Shown here piece after piece: positions 8,952 to 18,068 of a stretch of DNA of 64,000 bases; within the stretch, counting starts at the first letter, position 1; every line of letters begins with the position of its first letter. This DNA comes from Pelomonas aquatica (GTDB lineage: Bacteria > Pseudomonadota > Gammaproteobacteria > Burkholderiales > Burkholderiaceae_C), in contig NZ_JAPPUW010000005.1 of assembly GCF_026712205.1 (NCBI RefSeq), forward strand, positions 205,009-269,008. Direction: 5' to 3'. A program made the translations under genes and the position numbers. Below the pieces are notes generated by a model that worked only from the letters and a program-made list of their open reading frames with translations, searched no databases and had not been told where the DNA came from.

Positions 8952-11900
8952 ATGGAAAGCTCCCTGCGAGACGCCGAACTCCCGGCCGACCTCAGCCCCC
9001 TGGCCTGGGTGCAGGAGGAATTGCGCCGGTCACTGGAGGCTGTGCACAAGACGCTGCGCCGCCTCGTGCGCGATGGCGCCGACAACCGCCTCTCGGCCTT
9101 TGGCGCCGACGCCCAGCCCAGCCTGCCGCTGCAGCAGGCCGCGGCCCAGCTGCACCAGGTCAGCGGCGTGCTGTCCCTCGTCGGCCTGCCGGCGGGCGCC
9201 AGCGTGCTGCGCGCCGCCGAGCAGGCGGTCGAGCGCCTGGCCCAGCACCCGCTGGAGGTCGAGCCCAGCACGGTCGACACCATCGAGCGCGCCGACTTCG
9301 CGCTGCTGGCCTATGTCGCCCGGCTGCTGGCCGGCAGCAAGACCTCGACGCTGGCCCTCTACCCGAGCTACCGCGACCTGCAGCAGCTCAACGGCGTCGA
9401 GCGCATCCACCCGGCCGACCTCTGGCAGTACGACTGGGCCTGGCGCAGCCTGCCGCTGGAGGCCGGCGCCGCGCCGCGTTCGCCCGATGCCGTGCGCGCG
9501 CCCTTCGAGGCCGCGCTGCTGCGCCAGATGCGCGAGCCCAACCCGGCCCACGCTGCCAGCCTGTCCGGCCTGTGTGCCGGCCTGGCGGCCGGGCTGCCGG
9601 CCGGCAACGGCCGCACGCTGTGGCAGCTGGCCGCGGCCGTCTTCGAAGGCCAGGCGCTGAAGCTGCTGGGCAGCGACGCCTACACCAAGCGCCTGGGCTC
9701 CAAGCTGCTGCACGAGCTGCGCCTGGTGGGCCAGGACGGGCAGGACGATCCGCAGCGCGACCGCCTTGCGCAGGATCTGCTGTTCTTCTGCGCCCAGTGC
9801 CGCCCCACGCCGGGCGTCGGCCCGCGCCTGCAGGCCGTGCACGAGGCCTACCGGCTGGGCGACGAGCAGGCCGGCAACTACGAGGATGCCAGCCTCGGCC
9901 GCATCGACCCCGCCTGGGTCGCGCAGGCCAAGCGGCGCGTGCTGGCCGCCAAGGAGAGCTGGTCCAGCGCTGCCGAGGGCGACCAGCACCGCCTGACCGG
10001 CCTGGACGAGCAGTTCGCCGCGCTGGCCGAGTCCCTCACCCGCCTCTTCCCCAGCGGCGAGGTGCTGGCCCAGACGCTGCAGCGCGCCGTCGTCGCGACG
10101 CTGCGCTCGCGCAGCACGCCGCCGCCGGCCCTGGCCATGGAGGTCGCCACCAGCCTGCTCTATGTCGAGGCCGCGCTGGAAGACGCCGCCTTCGACCAGC
10201 CCGAGCAGGCCGACCGCGTGCGCCGCCTGGCGCGCCGCGTCGAGGCCGTGGCCCACGGCCAGCCGGCCGAGCCGCTGGAAGACTGGATGGAGGATCTGTA
10301 CCGCCGGGTCTCCGACCGCCAGACCCTGGGCAGCGTCGTGCACGAGCTGCGCGCCAGCCTGTCCGAGGTCGAGAGGCTGTGCGACGAATACTTCCGCAGC
10401 CCGACCCAGCGCGAGCTGCTGATCCCCGTGCCCGGCCAGCTGCAGGCCATGCGCGGCGTGCTCAGCGTGCTGGGCCTGGACCAGGCCGCGCTGGCCACGG
10501 TGCGCATGCGCGACGAGGTCGACGGCCTCGCCAACACCGAGATCGACTTCGAGCGCGCCGGCGCCAAGGGCGTCTTCGAGCGCCTCGCCACCAACCTCGG
10601 CGCGCTGGGCTTCCTGATCGACATGCTCAGCGTGCAGCCGGCCCTGGCCAAGCGCATGTTCCAGTTCGACGAGGCCAGCGGCCGCCTGGACGCCGTCATG
10701 GGCCGCCGTGAAGGCGCCGTCGATCTGCCGGACTTCGAGGCCAGCGGCTTCCATGTCGAGCCGGAACCCGCGGCCGTGCCCGACTTCGCGCACGAGGCGA
10801 CCCAGCCCCTGCACGTCGAGCTGGGCACGCTGGAACTGCCCGACCTCAGCCTGCCCGACGTCGACCTGTCGCAGCCCGCACCGGCGCCCGCGCCCCTGCC
10901 CGCCGCACCGGCGCCCGCGCCCGCCGCGGCCGAGCCGAGCGTGGCCGACGACCCGGAGATGCGCGAGATCTTCCTGGAGGAGGCCGACGAGGTCATCGCC
11001 AATGCCCGTGCCGCGCTCGAAGCGCTGCACACGGAACCGGCCGACCACGCCCAGCTCACCGTCGTGCGCCGCGCCTTCCACACGCTCAAGGGCAGCGCGC
11101 GCATGGTCGGCCTGAACGACTTCGGCGAGGGCGCCTGGGCCTGCGAGCAGCTCTACAACGCCAGCCTCGCCGAGGCGCATCCGCAGGCCGATGCGGCGCT
11201 GATGGGCTTCACGGCTGAGGCGCTGGACTACTTCGCGCGCTGGCGCGAGCAGATCGCCGGCAGCGCGCCTGGCCACAGCCTGCCCGACCCGCTGCGCCGC
11301 AGCGCCGATTCGCTGCGCCTGCAGGGCCAGCCGCTGCCGCTGGACTGGCCCGCCGAGGCGCCGGCCGCCGCCCCGCAGCCGGCGCCTGCGGAGCCCCCGC
11401 GCGCCGCCGCGACGCCGGCCGAGGTTCTGCCCGTGGCCGAGAACATCGAGGCCGCAGCACTGGACCTCGACTTTGCCGACACGCTGCCGCCGGAGATCGA
11501 AGAGGCCGAGCCGCTGCTGCCCGACTTCGTCCTCGAACCCTCGGAGCCGCAGGCCGCGGCGACCCCGGCCGGCCCGGCCCGGCCCGAGCCCGCGCTGTCG
11601 CTGGACTTCGGCGGCACCGAGCTGCTGCCCGACGTCCACGCGTCGGCCGAGCCCCTGCCGGTCGCCGCCGTCGACATGGAGCCGCTGCTGCCCAGCCTCG
11701 GCGTCGAGCTCGACCTGGACGGGGCGGCCGAAGCGGTCGAGGCCGCACCCCTGCCCGACGATGAGCCCACACTGGCGCTGTCCGTGCCGCCGGCCCACGA
11801 GGCGGCGCATGCCGCGGCGGCCGAGGCCGCGCCGCTGCTCGCGCTGGTCGAGCCGGTGGTGCCGCCCGAGCCCGAGCTCGCGCCGGTCGATCCCGACGAG

Positions 11901-14870
11901 GGCTTCAAGCTCATCGGCCCGCTGCGCATCAGCATCGCGCTGTTCAACATCTTCCTGAACGAGGCCGACGAGCTGTCGCGCCGCCTCTCCATCGAGCTGG
12001 CCGAATGGGCGTCCGAGCTCAGCCACCCCGTGCCCGCCAGCTGCGAGGCGCATGCCCACAAGCTGGCCGGCAATGCGGCCACCGTGGGCTACGACGATCT
12101 GTCGTCGCTGGCCCGCGAGCTGGAGCACACGCTGGGCCGCGCCCAGCGCGCCGTGCGCTACGAAGAGGCCGACGCCGAGCTCTTCGTGCGCGCCGCCGAC
12201 GACATCCGCCGCCTGCTGCACCAGTTCGCCGCCGGCTTCCTGAAGCCGCACGACCCCGAGGTCATCGAGCAACTGCATGCCTACGAGCCGCAGGAGGAGC
12301 CGATGACGGCCGCGGCCCCGCTGGACGCGCTCGTGGCGGCGGCCGGCCCTGACACCATCGCCGGTGAGCTGGAGCTGCCCGCTTCCGTCGCGCAGCCGCA
12401 GCCCGAGCTCGCGTCCGAGCCGGCCGGCCAAGCCGTCGTCGAGCCGGCCCCTGCGCCGGAGCCGCCGCCCGAGCCCGAGGCCGGCCTGCCCGACCACATC
12501 GAGCCCGACCTCTACCCGATCTTCGAGGAAGAGGGCCGCGACCTGCTGCAGCAGCTGCACGGCGCGCTGCGCGAATGGCTGGCCGAGCCCGGCGACCTGG
12601 GCCGCTCCGACGCCTGCATGCGGGCCCTGCACACCTTCAAGGGCGGTGCCCGCCTCGCCGGCGCGATGCGCCTGGGCGAGCAGGCCCACCATCTGGAGTC
12701 GGCCATCGAGGCGCTGCTGCGCGCCGGCAGCGCCGACTTCGGCCAGGTCCAGGCCCTGCAGCACGAGGGCGATGCGCTGGAGCACGCCTTCGAGCAGCTC
12801 GGCCGCAGCCTGATGGCGCCGGCCGCCGCGGCCCCCGTGGCGGCACCGCTCCCCGCGGCCGTCGCACCCGCCGAACCCCGGCCCGAGCCGCTGGCCCGCT
12901 TGGCCATGCCGGCCCCGGTGGCCGACGAGGCGGCCCCGTCGGCGCCGGCCCGCGAGATCGACTGGAGCCGCTTCACCGACACCGCCGAGATCGAGCCCGG
13001 CAGCGACAGCCTGGCCATCGGCCAGGCTCAGGTCCGCGTGCGTGGCAGCCTGCTGGAGCGCATGGCCACGCAGGCCGGCGAGGTCAGCATCCGCCGCGCC
13101 CGCATGGAGTCCGAGCTGGCCCAGATGAAGGGTGCGCTGCTCGACCTGGACGACAACCTGGAGCGCCTGCGCGCCCAGCTGCGCGAGCTGGACCTGCAGG
13201 CCGAGGCCCAGATGCATGCCCAGCAGGAGCTGGCGCAGCAGGGCGGCCGCGAGTTCGACCCGCTGGAGTTCGACCGCTACACCCGCTTCCAGGAACTGAC
13301 CCGCATGCTGACCGAGTCGGTCGGCGACGTGGCCACGCTGCAGCGCACGCTGGGCCGCAGCGTGCAGTCCGGCGAAGACGAGCTGGCCGCGCAGTCGCGG
13401 CTGACGCGCGAACTGCAGGACGACCTGCTGCGCACCCGCCTGGTCGAGTTCGACTCCGTCGGCGAGCGCATGCACCGCGTCGTGCGCCAGGCCGCGCGCG
13501 ACACCGGCAAGCAGGTCAGGCTGGAGATCAGCGGCGGCCAGACCGAGCTGGACCGCTCCGTGCTGGAGCGCATGTCGGGCGCCTTCGAGCACCTGCTGCG
13601 CAACAGCGTCAGCCACGGCATCGAGGCGCCGGACGCGCGCGCCGCGGCGGGCAAGGACGCCACCGGCACGCTGCGCATCGGGGTGCGCCAGCACGGCAAC
13701 GAGGTGCTGCTGAACTTCGCCGACGACGGCGCCGGCCTCAACCTCGCGCGCATCCGCGAGCGCGGCCTGCAGCTGGGCCTGATCGCGCCCGATGCCGAGC
13801 CCGACGAGGCCCAGCTCAAGCGCCTGATCTTCGCGCCCGGCTTCTCCACGGCCAGCCAGATCACCGAGCTCAGCGGGCGCGGCATCGGCATGGACGTGGT
13901 CCGCGCCGAGGTCGGCACGCTGGGCGGCAGCATCGAGACGGCCTCGCAGGCCGGCGCGGGCACCAACTTCCTGCTGCGCCTGCCGCTGACCACGGCGCTG
14001 ACGCAGATCGTGCTGCTCAGGAGCGGTGACCAGGTCGTCGCCGTGCCGGCGGCGCTGATGGAGTCCGTGCAGCGCGTGCCGGTCGACGCCGTCGAGGCGG
14101 CCTATGCCGGCGGCAAGCTCAGGCATGGCGGCGCTGAGCTGCCGTTCTACTGGCTGGGCGGCCTGCTCGGCCATCACGGCCGCGGCCACACGCATGGCCG
14201 CCATGCGCCCATCGTGCTGGTGCGCAGCGCGCAGGCCGCGCTGGCCCTGCACGTCGACGAGGTCATCGGCAACCAGGAAGTCGTCGTCAAGAACCTGGGC
14301 GCCCAGCTCAACCGCGTGCCGGGCCTGGCGGGCATCAGCCTGCTGGCCTCGGGCGATGTCGCGCTGATCTACAACGTCGTCGCGCTGGCCGACTGGTACG
14401 GCGTCGATGCCCAGGCCCGCCTCGTGGCGGCCCATGCGCAGTCGCAGTCGGCCCAGCCGGTCGCGCCGGTGGCCGAGGAGGTCGTGCAGGCGCCGCTGGT
14501 CATGGTGGTCGACGATTCGCTGACCGTGCGCCGCGTGACCCAGCGCCTGCTGGAGCGCGTCGGCCTGCGCGTGCTGCTGGCCAAGGACGGCCTCGATGCG
14601 ATGGAGAAGCTGGCCGGCGACGAACTGCCGGCCGTCGTGCTGTCGGACATCGAGATGCCGCGCATGGACGGCTTCGACCTGGTGCGCAATATGCGCGCCG
14701 ACTCGCGGCTGGCCGGCCTGCCGGTCATCATGATCACGTCGCGCATCGCGCAGAAGCACCGAGACTACGCGGCCCAGCTCGGTGTCGAGCACTACCTCGG
14801 CAAGCCGTATGACGAGGAACAGCTGCTGGGCCTGATCCAGCAGTTCACCCGTCACGCCGCCGCGGCCTAG
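8952..14870 (+). CDS. pilL: Hybrid chemotaxis-type histidine kinase PilL/ChpA
   Basis: This 1972-aa CheA-like kinase should phosphorylate PilG and PilH. In order: an N-terminal ChpA domain (about 1-600); three phosphotransfer domains with histidines at about 710 (FHTLKGSARM), 1036 (AHKLAGNAAT) and 1227 (LHTFKGGARL), joined by long Ala/Pro/Glu-rich linkers; a dimerisation helix region (about 1370-1500); HATPase with N-box HLLRNSVSHGIE near 1546 and GRGIGMDVVRAEVG near 1645; a CheW-like domain (about 1680-1825); and a C-terminal receiver with Asp about 1899 (LSDIEMPRMDG). It is shorter than Pseudomonas ChpA, which has more Hpt modules. A diguanylate cyclase gene begins 8 nt after its stop. Confidence 0.95.
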   Translation: MESSLRDAELPADLSPLAWVQEELRRSLEAVHKTLRRLVRDGADNRLSAFGADAQPSLPLQQAAAQLHQVSGVLSLVGLPAGASVLRAAEQAVERLAQHPLEVEPSTVDTIERADFALLAYVARLLAGSKTSTLALYPSYRDLQQLNGVERIHPADLWQYDWAWRSLPLEAGAAPRSPDAVRAPFEAALLRQMREPNPAHAASLSGLCAGLAAGLPAGNGRTLWQLAAAVFEGQALKLLGSDAYTKRLGSKLLHELRLVGQDGQDDPQRDRLAQDLLFFCAQCRPTPGVGPRLQAVHEAYRLGDEQAGNYEDASLGRIDPAWVAQAKRRVLAAKESWSSAAEGDQHRLTGLDEQFAALAESLTRLFPSGEVLAQTLQRAVVATLRSRSTPPPALAMEVATSLLYVEAALEDAAFDQPEQADRVRRLARRVEAVAHGQPAEPLEDWMEDLYRRVSDRQTLGSVVHELRASLSEVERLCDEYFRSPTQRELLIPVPGQLQAMRGVLSVLGLDQAALATVRMRDEVDGLANTEIDFERAGAKGVFERLATNLGALGFLIDMLSVQPALAKRMFQFDEASGRLDAVMGRREGAVDLPDFEASGFHVEPEPAAVPDFAHEATQPLHVELGTLELPDLSLPDVDLSQPAPAPAPLPAAPAPAPAAAEPSVADDPEMREIFLEEADEVIANARAALEALHTEPADHAQLTVVRRAFHTLKGSARMVGLNDFGEGAWACEQLYNASLAEAHPQADAALMGFTAEALDYFARWREQIAGSAPGHSLPDPLRRSADSLRLQGQPLPLDWPAEAPAAAPQPAPAEPPRAAATPAEVLPVAENIEAAALDLDFADTLPPEIEEAEPLLPDFVLEPSEPQAAATPAGPARPEPALSLDFGGTELLPDVHASAEPLPVAAVDMEPLLPSLGVELDLDGAAEAVEAAPLPDDEPTLALSVPPAHEAAHAAAAEAAPLLALVEPVVPPEPELAPVDPDEGFKLIGPLRISIALFNIFLNEADELSRRLSIELAEWASELSHPVPASCEAHAHKLAGNAATVGYDDLSSLARELEHTLGRAQRAVRYEEADAELFVRAADDIRRLLHQFAAGFLKPHDPEVIEQLHAYEPQEEPMTAAAPLDALVAAAGPDTIAGELELPASVAQPQPELASEPAGQAVVEPAPAPEPPPEPEAGLPDHIEPDLYPIFEEEGRDLLQQLHGALREWLAEPGDLGRSDACMRALHTFKGGARLAGAMRLGEQAHHLESAIEALLRAGSADFGQVQALQHEGDALEHAFEQLGRSLMAPAAAAPVAAPLPAAVAPAEPRPEPLARLAMPAPVADEAAPSAPAREIDWSRFTDTAEIEPGSDSLAIGQAQVRVRGSLLERMATQAGEVSIRRARMESELAQMKGALLDLDDNLERLRAQLRELDLQAEAQMHAQQELAQQGGREFDPLEFDRYTRFQELTRMLTESVGDVATLQRTLGRSVQSGEDELAAQSRLTRELQDDLLRTRLVEFDSVGERMHRVVRQAARDTGKQVRLEISGGQTELDRSVLERMSGAFEHLLRNSVSHGIEAPDARAAAGKDATGTLRIGVRQHGNEVLLNFADDGAGLNLARIRERGLQLGLIAPDAEPDEAQLKRLIFAPGFSTASQITELSGRGIGMDVVRAEVGTLGGSIETASQAGAGTNFLLRLPLTTALTQIVLLRSGDQVVAVPAALMESVQRVPVDAVEAAYAGGKLRHGGAELPFYWLGGLLGHHGRGHTHGRHAPIVLVRSAQAALALHVDEVIGNQEVVVKNLGAQLNRVPGLAGISLLASGDVALIYNVVALADWYGVDAQARLVAAHAQSQSAQPVAPVAEEVVQAPLVMVVDDSLTVRRVTQRLLERVGLRVLLAKDGLDAMEKLAGDELPAVVLSDIEMPRMDGFDLVRNMRADSRLAGLPVIMITSRIAQKHRDYAAQLGVEHYLGKPYDEEQLLGLIQQFTRHAAAA

Positions 14871-14877
14871 GCGACCC

Positions 14878-15918
14878 ATGTCACAGGTTGTCGACCACCT
14901 CGCCGAGCTGACGGGCTTCCGTGACCGTGACGTCATGGACGTCACCCTCGTCATGGCGCTGCGCGACCTGCTGGAGCCGGAGTCGGTGGCCATCTACCGC
15001 AGCGTCGGCGAGCCGGGGCAGGAGCGCTGGCTCACGCGCGCGCATCTGCGCGCCGGCGACGCGGTGGCCTCGGCCGACCCGCTGTGGGCCAAGCCCGAGG
15101 CGCTGCCGCTGGTGACCGAGCATCCGCTGCGCCTGGAGGCCATGCGCAGCCGCAGCGTGACCCAGGTCGCCCAGGGCGGCCAGTGGTTCTACCTGTTCCC
15201 GATCGCGACCGACCGCGACGTCGTCGGCGTCATCGAGATCCTCTCCACGCGCCGCCTGGGTGCCAGTTCGCAGCGCATGGTCAGCAGCGTGCTGCGCATC
15301 TATCACAACTTCCAGGGCCTGCTCGACTACTCCGAGCGCGACACGCTGACCGGCCTGCTCAACCGCAAGACCTTCGACGAGAGCTTCCTGAAGGTGCTGA
15401 CCGAGATCCCGGCCAAGCAGCCGCTGCCCGAGCACGGCGCCGAGGACCGCCGCCACGAAGCCGCCGTGCCCCACTATGTGCTGGGCGTCATCGACATCGA
15501 CCACTTCAAGTCCGTCAACGACCGTTTCGGCCATCTGATCGGCGACGAGGTGCTGCTGCTGCTGTCGCGGCTGATGCGTGGATCCTTCCGCTTCCACGAC
15601 CTGCTCTACCGCTTCGGCGGCGAGGAGTTCGTCGTGCTGATGCGCTGCGACGAGGATGTCCACGCCGGCGAGGCCTTCGAGCGCCTGCGCCTGAACACCG
15701 AGCGCTACGTCTTCCCGCAGGTCGGCCGCATCACGGTCAGCATCGGCTTCACCGAGGTGCGGGCCGGCGATGCGCCGGCCGCGGCCTTCGAGCGTGCCGA
15801 CAAGGCCGTCTACCACGCCAAGGCGCATGGCCGGAACCAGGTGCACAACTACGCGGCCCTGGTGGCCAGCGGCGTGATCCAGGAAACCGCCCCGCTGTCC
15901 GACGTGGAGCTGTTCTGA
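14878..15918 (+). CDS. Diguanylate cyclase (N-terminal GAF-like region plus GGDEF)
   Basis: This 346-aa soluble protein has an N-terminal sensor-like region of about 150 residues (probably GAF-type, inferred from size and pattern) followed by a GGDEF domain. That domain begins DTLTGLLNRKTFDESF, has the metal-binding VIDIDHFKSVNDRFGH motif and an intact YRFGGEEFVVLMR active site near residue 247. The RxxD inhibitory site is not evident. It should make c-di-GMP. With only 7 bp between the pilL stop and its ATG, it is probably the last gene of the pil operon, linking c-di-GMP to twitching. It ends 10 bp from the convergent photolyase gene. Confidence 0.92.
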   Translation: MSQVVDHLAELTGFRDRDVMDVTLVMALRDLLEPESVAIYRSVGEPGQERWLTRAHLRAGDAVASADPLWAKPEALPLVTEHPLRLEAMRSRSVTQVAQGGQWFYLFPIATDRDVVGVIEILSTRRLGASSQRMVSSVLRIYHNFQGLLDYSERDTLTGLLNRKTFDESFLKVLTEIPAKQPLPEHGAEDRRHEAAVPHYVLGVIDIDHFKSVNDRFGHLIGDEVLLLLSRLMRGSFRFHDLLYRFGGEEFVVLMRCDEDVHAGEAFERLRLNTERYVFPQVGRITVSIGFTEVRAGDAPAAAFERADKAVYHAKAHGRNQVHNYAALVASGVIQETAPLSDVELF

Positions 15919-15928
15919 CGCGGCTGCC

Positions 15929-17380
15929 TCAGGTCGGCTCGCGCGCCGGCAGCGCACGCGTCTTCACGACCGCATAGCGTTCCAGCGTGCGCGCGCGCGC
16001 CAGCGCGTGGTCCACGACCGGGCGCGGGTAGTCCACGCCCTGCATCTGCAGCGGCGCGCGCTCCCAGGGCGCGTGGACGGCCTTGGCCGGCAGGCCGGCC
16101 AGTTCGGGGCAGTAGCGGCGGATGAAGCGGCCCTCGGCATCGAACTTCTCGCTCTGCGTGGTCGGGTTGAAGATGCGGAACCAGGGCTGGGCGTCGCAGC
16201 CGCTGCTGCTGGCCCACTGCCAGCCACCGTTGTTGGCCGCGAGGTCGAAGTCCAGCAGCTGCGCGGCGAACCAGGCCTCGCCGCGGCGCCAGTCCAGCCC
16301 CAGGTCCTTGCACAGGAAGCTGGCCGCGACCATGCGCAGCCGGTTGTGCATATAGCCGGTCTGGCGCAGCTGGCGCATCGCCGCGTCCACCAGCGGGAAG
16401 CCGGTGCGGCCCTCGCACCAGGCGGCGAACAGCGCGTCGGCCTGCGGGCCCGTCTCCCAGCGAACAGCGTCGTACTCGGGCCGGAAGGCGGCCGTCATCG
16501 CCTGCGGATGGTGGTGCATGAGCTGGTGGTAGAAGTCGCGCCAGATCAGCTCCGACAGCCAGACCTCGGCGCCATGCTCGCCGCCCAGCATGCGCTGGTG
16601 GGCGAGCCGCGCCAGGCGGCGGATGGACACGGTGCCGAAGCGCAGGTGCACGCTCAGATAGCTCGGCCCCTTGACGGCGGGGAAGTCGCGCGTGCGGCCG
16701 TACTGGTCGATGCGGTCGAGGAAGTCGTCCAGCAGGGCCTCGGCGCCGCGGCTGCCCTGGCCGACATGGGGGCTCAGGCCCGCAGGCTTGAAGCCGATGT
16801 TAGCCAGCGTGGGCACGCCGCGCGCCAGCCCGCTCGGCGCCAGCGCCGCAGCATGGCGCTCGACCGGGTAGCTGCCCAGGTAGAAGGCGTCCAGCTTGCG
16901 CAGCCAGGCGTTCTTGTAGGGCGTGAACACGCCGTAGGGGCCGCCGGCGGCCGTCATGAGTTCGCGGCGCTCGAAGACGACGTGGTCCTTGAAGGTGCGC
17001 AGCTCGGCGTCGAGGGCCTCCAGCCGCCCGGCCACGAGCGCGTCGCGCGCCAGCGCCTGCGGCTCGTCGTCGTGGTTGCAGAACACCGCCTGCACGCCCA
17101 GTTCGGCCGCCAGGCGCGGGATCTCGTCCGCCGCGCGGCCGTGGCGCACGATCAGCGCGCCGCCGTGTCGGCGCAGGGCCTCGTCCAGCACCTGCAGCGC
17201 GCCGAGGATGAACTCGACGCGCCGGTCCGCGCGGGGCAAGGCGTCGAGGATGTCGCGGTCCAGCACGAAGGCGCAGAAGACCTGCCTGGCGCCGGTCAGC
17301 GCGCGGTACAGCGCGGCCTGGTCGTCCACGCGCAGGTCGCGGCGGAACCAGACCAGGGCGCGATCAATTCGGGTGGTCAT
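15929..17380 (-). CDS. phrB: Deoxyribodipyrimidine photo-lyase (CPD photolyase, class I)
   Basis: This flavoenzyme repairs UV-induced cyclobutane pyrimidine dimers using blue light. The 483-aa length fits class I enzymes. The N-terminal antenna domain begins RALVWFRRDLRVDDQAALYRAL. The C-terminal FAD domain contains WLSELIWRDFYHQLM, GRTGFPLVDAAMRQLRQTGY and the NNGGWQWASSSGCDAQPWFR block with WFRIFNP, all diagnostic. The ATG at 17380 is divergent from yqgE (17404) with only 23 bp between start codons. It is monocistronic and convergent with the diguanylate cyclase gene. Confidence 0.96.
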   Translation of the reverse strand: MTTRIDRALVWFRRDLRVDDQAALYRALTGARQVFCAFVLDRDILDALPRADRRVEFILGALQVLDEALRRHGGALIVRHGRAADEIPRLAAELGVQAVFCNHDDEPQALARDALVAGRLEALDAELRTFKDHVVFERRELMTAAGGPYGVFTPYKNAWLRKLDAFYLGSYPVERHAAALAPSGLARGVPTLANIGFKPAGLSPHVGQGSRGAEALLDDFLDRIDQYGRTRDFPAVKGPSYLSVHLRFGTVSIRRLARLAHQRMLGGEHGAEVWLSELIWRDFYHQLMHHHPQAMTAAFRPEYDAVRWETGPQADALFAAWCEGRTGFPLVDAAMRQLRQTGYMHNRLRMVAASFLCKDLGLDWRRGEAWFAAQLLDFDLAANNGGWQWASSSGCDAQPWFRIFNPTTQSEKFDAEGRFIRRYCPELAGLPAKAVHAPWERAPLQMQGVDYPRPVVDHALARARTLERYAVVKTRALPAREPT

Positions 17381-17403
17381 ACCCGGCAGAATAAAATGCC
17401 GCC

Positions 17404-17982
17404 ATGCCCGCCGACCGGATCGTCCTGACCAACCAGTTCCTCATCGCCATGCCGGGCATGGCCGACGAGGCTTTCGCAGGCACGGTGGTCTACCTCTGCG
17501 AGCACAACGACAACGGCGCCCTCGGCCTCGTCATCAACAAGCCCATCTCGCTGACGCTGGGCCATCTGTTCGAGAAGGTCGAGCTGAGCCCGCCGGCCGA
17601 CCCGCTGGCCGAGACGCCGGTCTTCTACGGCGGCCCGGTGCAGACCGACCGCGGCTTCGTGCTGCACGAGCCGCTGGACGAGGAGGGCGGCCACTACAAC
17701 GCGACGCTGGCCGTGCCCGGCGGCCTGGAGATGACCACCAGCCGCGACGTGCTGGAGGCGCTGTCCAACGGCGCCGGCCCCAAGAAGCTGCTCGTCACGC
17801 TGGGCTACAGCGGCTGGGCCGCCGGCCAGCTGGAGGAAGAGATCGGCCGCAACGGCTGGCTGACCGTCGACGCGGCGCCGGAGATCATCTTCGACACGCC
17901 GGTCGAGCAGCGCTACGAGAAGGCCCTGGGCCTGCTGGGCATCGACCCGCGGATGCTCAGCTCCGATGCGGGGCATGCGTGA
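17404..17982 (+). CDS. yqgE: YqgE/AlgH family protein
   Basis: This 192-aa protein belongs to the widespread UPF0301 (YqgE/AlgH) family of unknown biochemical function. Recognisable segments are LTNQFLIAMPGMADEAFAGT, VVYLCEHNDNGALGLVINKP and VFYGGPVQTDRGFVLH, with a C-terminal ALGLLGIDPRML. The family is nearly always encoded next to ruvX, as here. TAAAAT at 17392-17397 may be a -10 element, leaving almost no leader. Its stop region (GGGGCATGCGTGA) is repeated exactly at the ruvX start 86 bp downstream, on the far side of an intergenic element. Confidence 0.95.
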   Translation: MPADRIVLTNQFLIAMPGMADEAFAGTVVYLCEHNDNGALGLVINKPISLTLGHLFEKVELSPPADPLAETPVFYGGPVQTDRGFVLHEPLDEEGGHYNATLAVPGGLEMTTSRDVLEALSNGAGPKKLLVTLGYSGWAAGQLEEEIGRNGWLTVDAAPEIIFDTPVEQRYEKALGLLGIDPRMLSSDAGHA

Positions 17983-18068
17983 GCGCCGAGCGCTGGGCCG
18001 CTCCCGAGCCGGCGTGCGTCCCCTTGGGGGACCGTCCGACGCTGGCGTCGGACGAGGGGCATGCGTGA
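17970..18068. repeat. Palindromic intergenic element (copy C) with 13-bp direct repeats at yqgE/ruvX
   Basis: The perfect 13-mer GGGGCATGCGTGA occurs at 17970-17982 (containing the yqgE stop) and 18056-18068 (whose final TGA overlaps the ruvX ATG). The 73 nt between them contain GGGCCGCTCCCGAGCCGGC, the palindrome GTCCCCTTGGGGGAC (18018-18032) and a perfect hairpin GTCCGACG-ctgg-CGTCGGAC. The 17-mer at 18018-18034 recurs exactly at 26692-26708. Confidence 0.8.

Noticed and set aside
9030..14993. A very long open frame (about 1987 codons) on the minus strand opposite pilL
   Set aside because: Composition is dominated by Ala, Gly, Arg, His and Gln repeats produced by GC-rich third positions; pilL on the plus strand has clear domains. 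Similar shadows occur opposite pilJ, the hybrid kinases and alaS.
17966..18067. Longer ruvX start reading through the repeat element
   Set aside because: The extra 34 residues are Arg/Gly-rich translation of the element; the family N-terminus begins close to ATG 18068.
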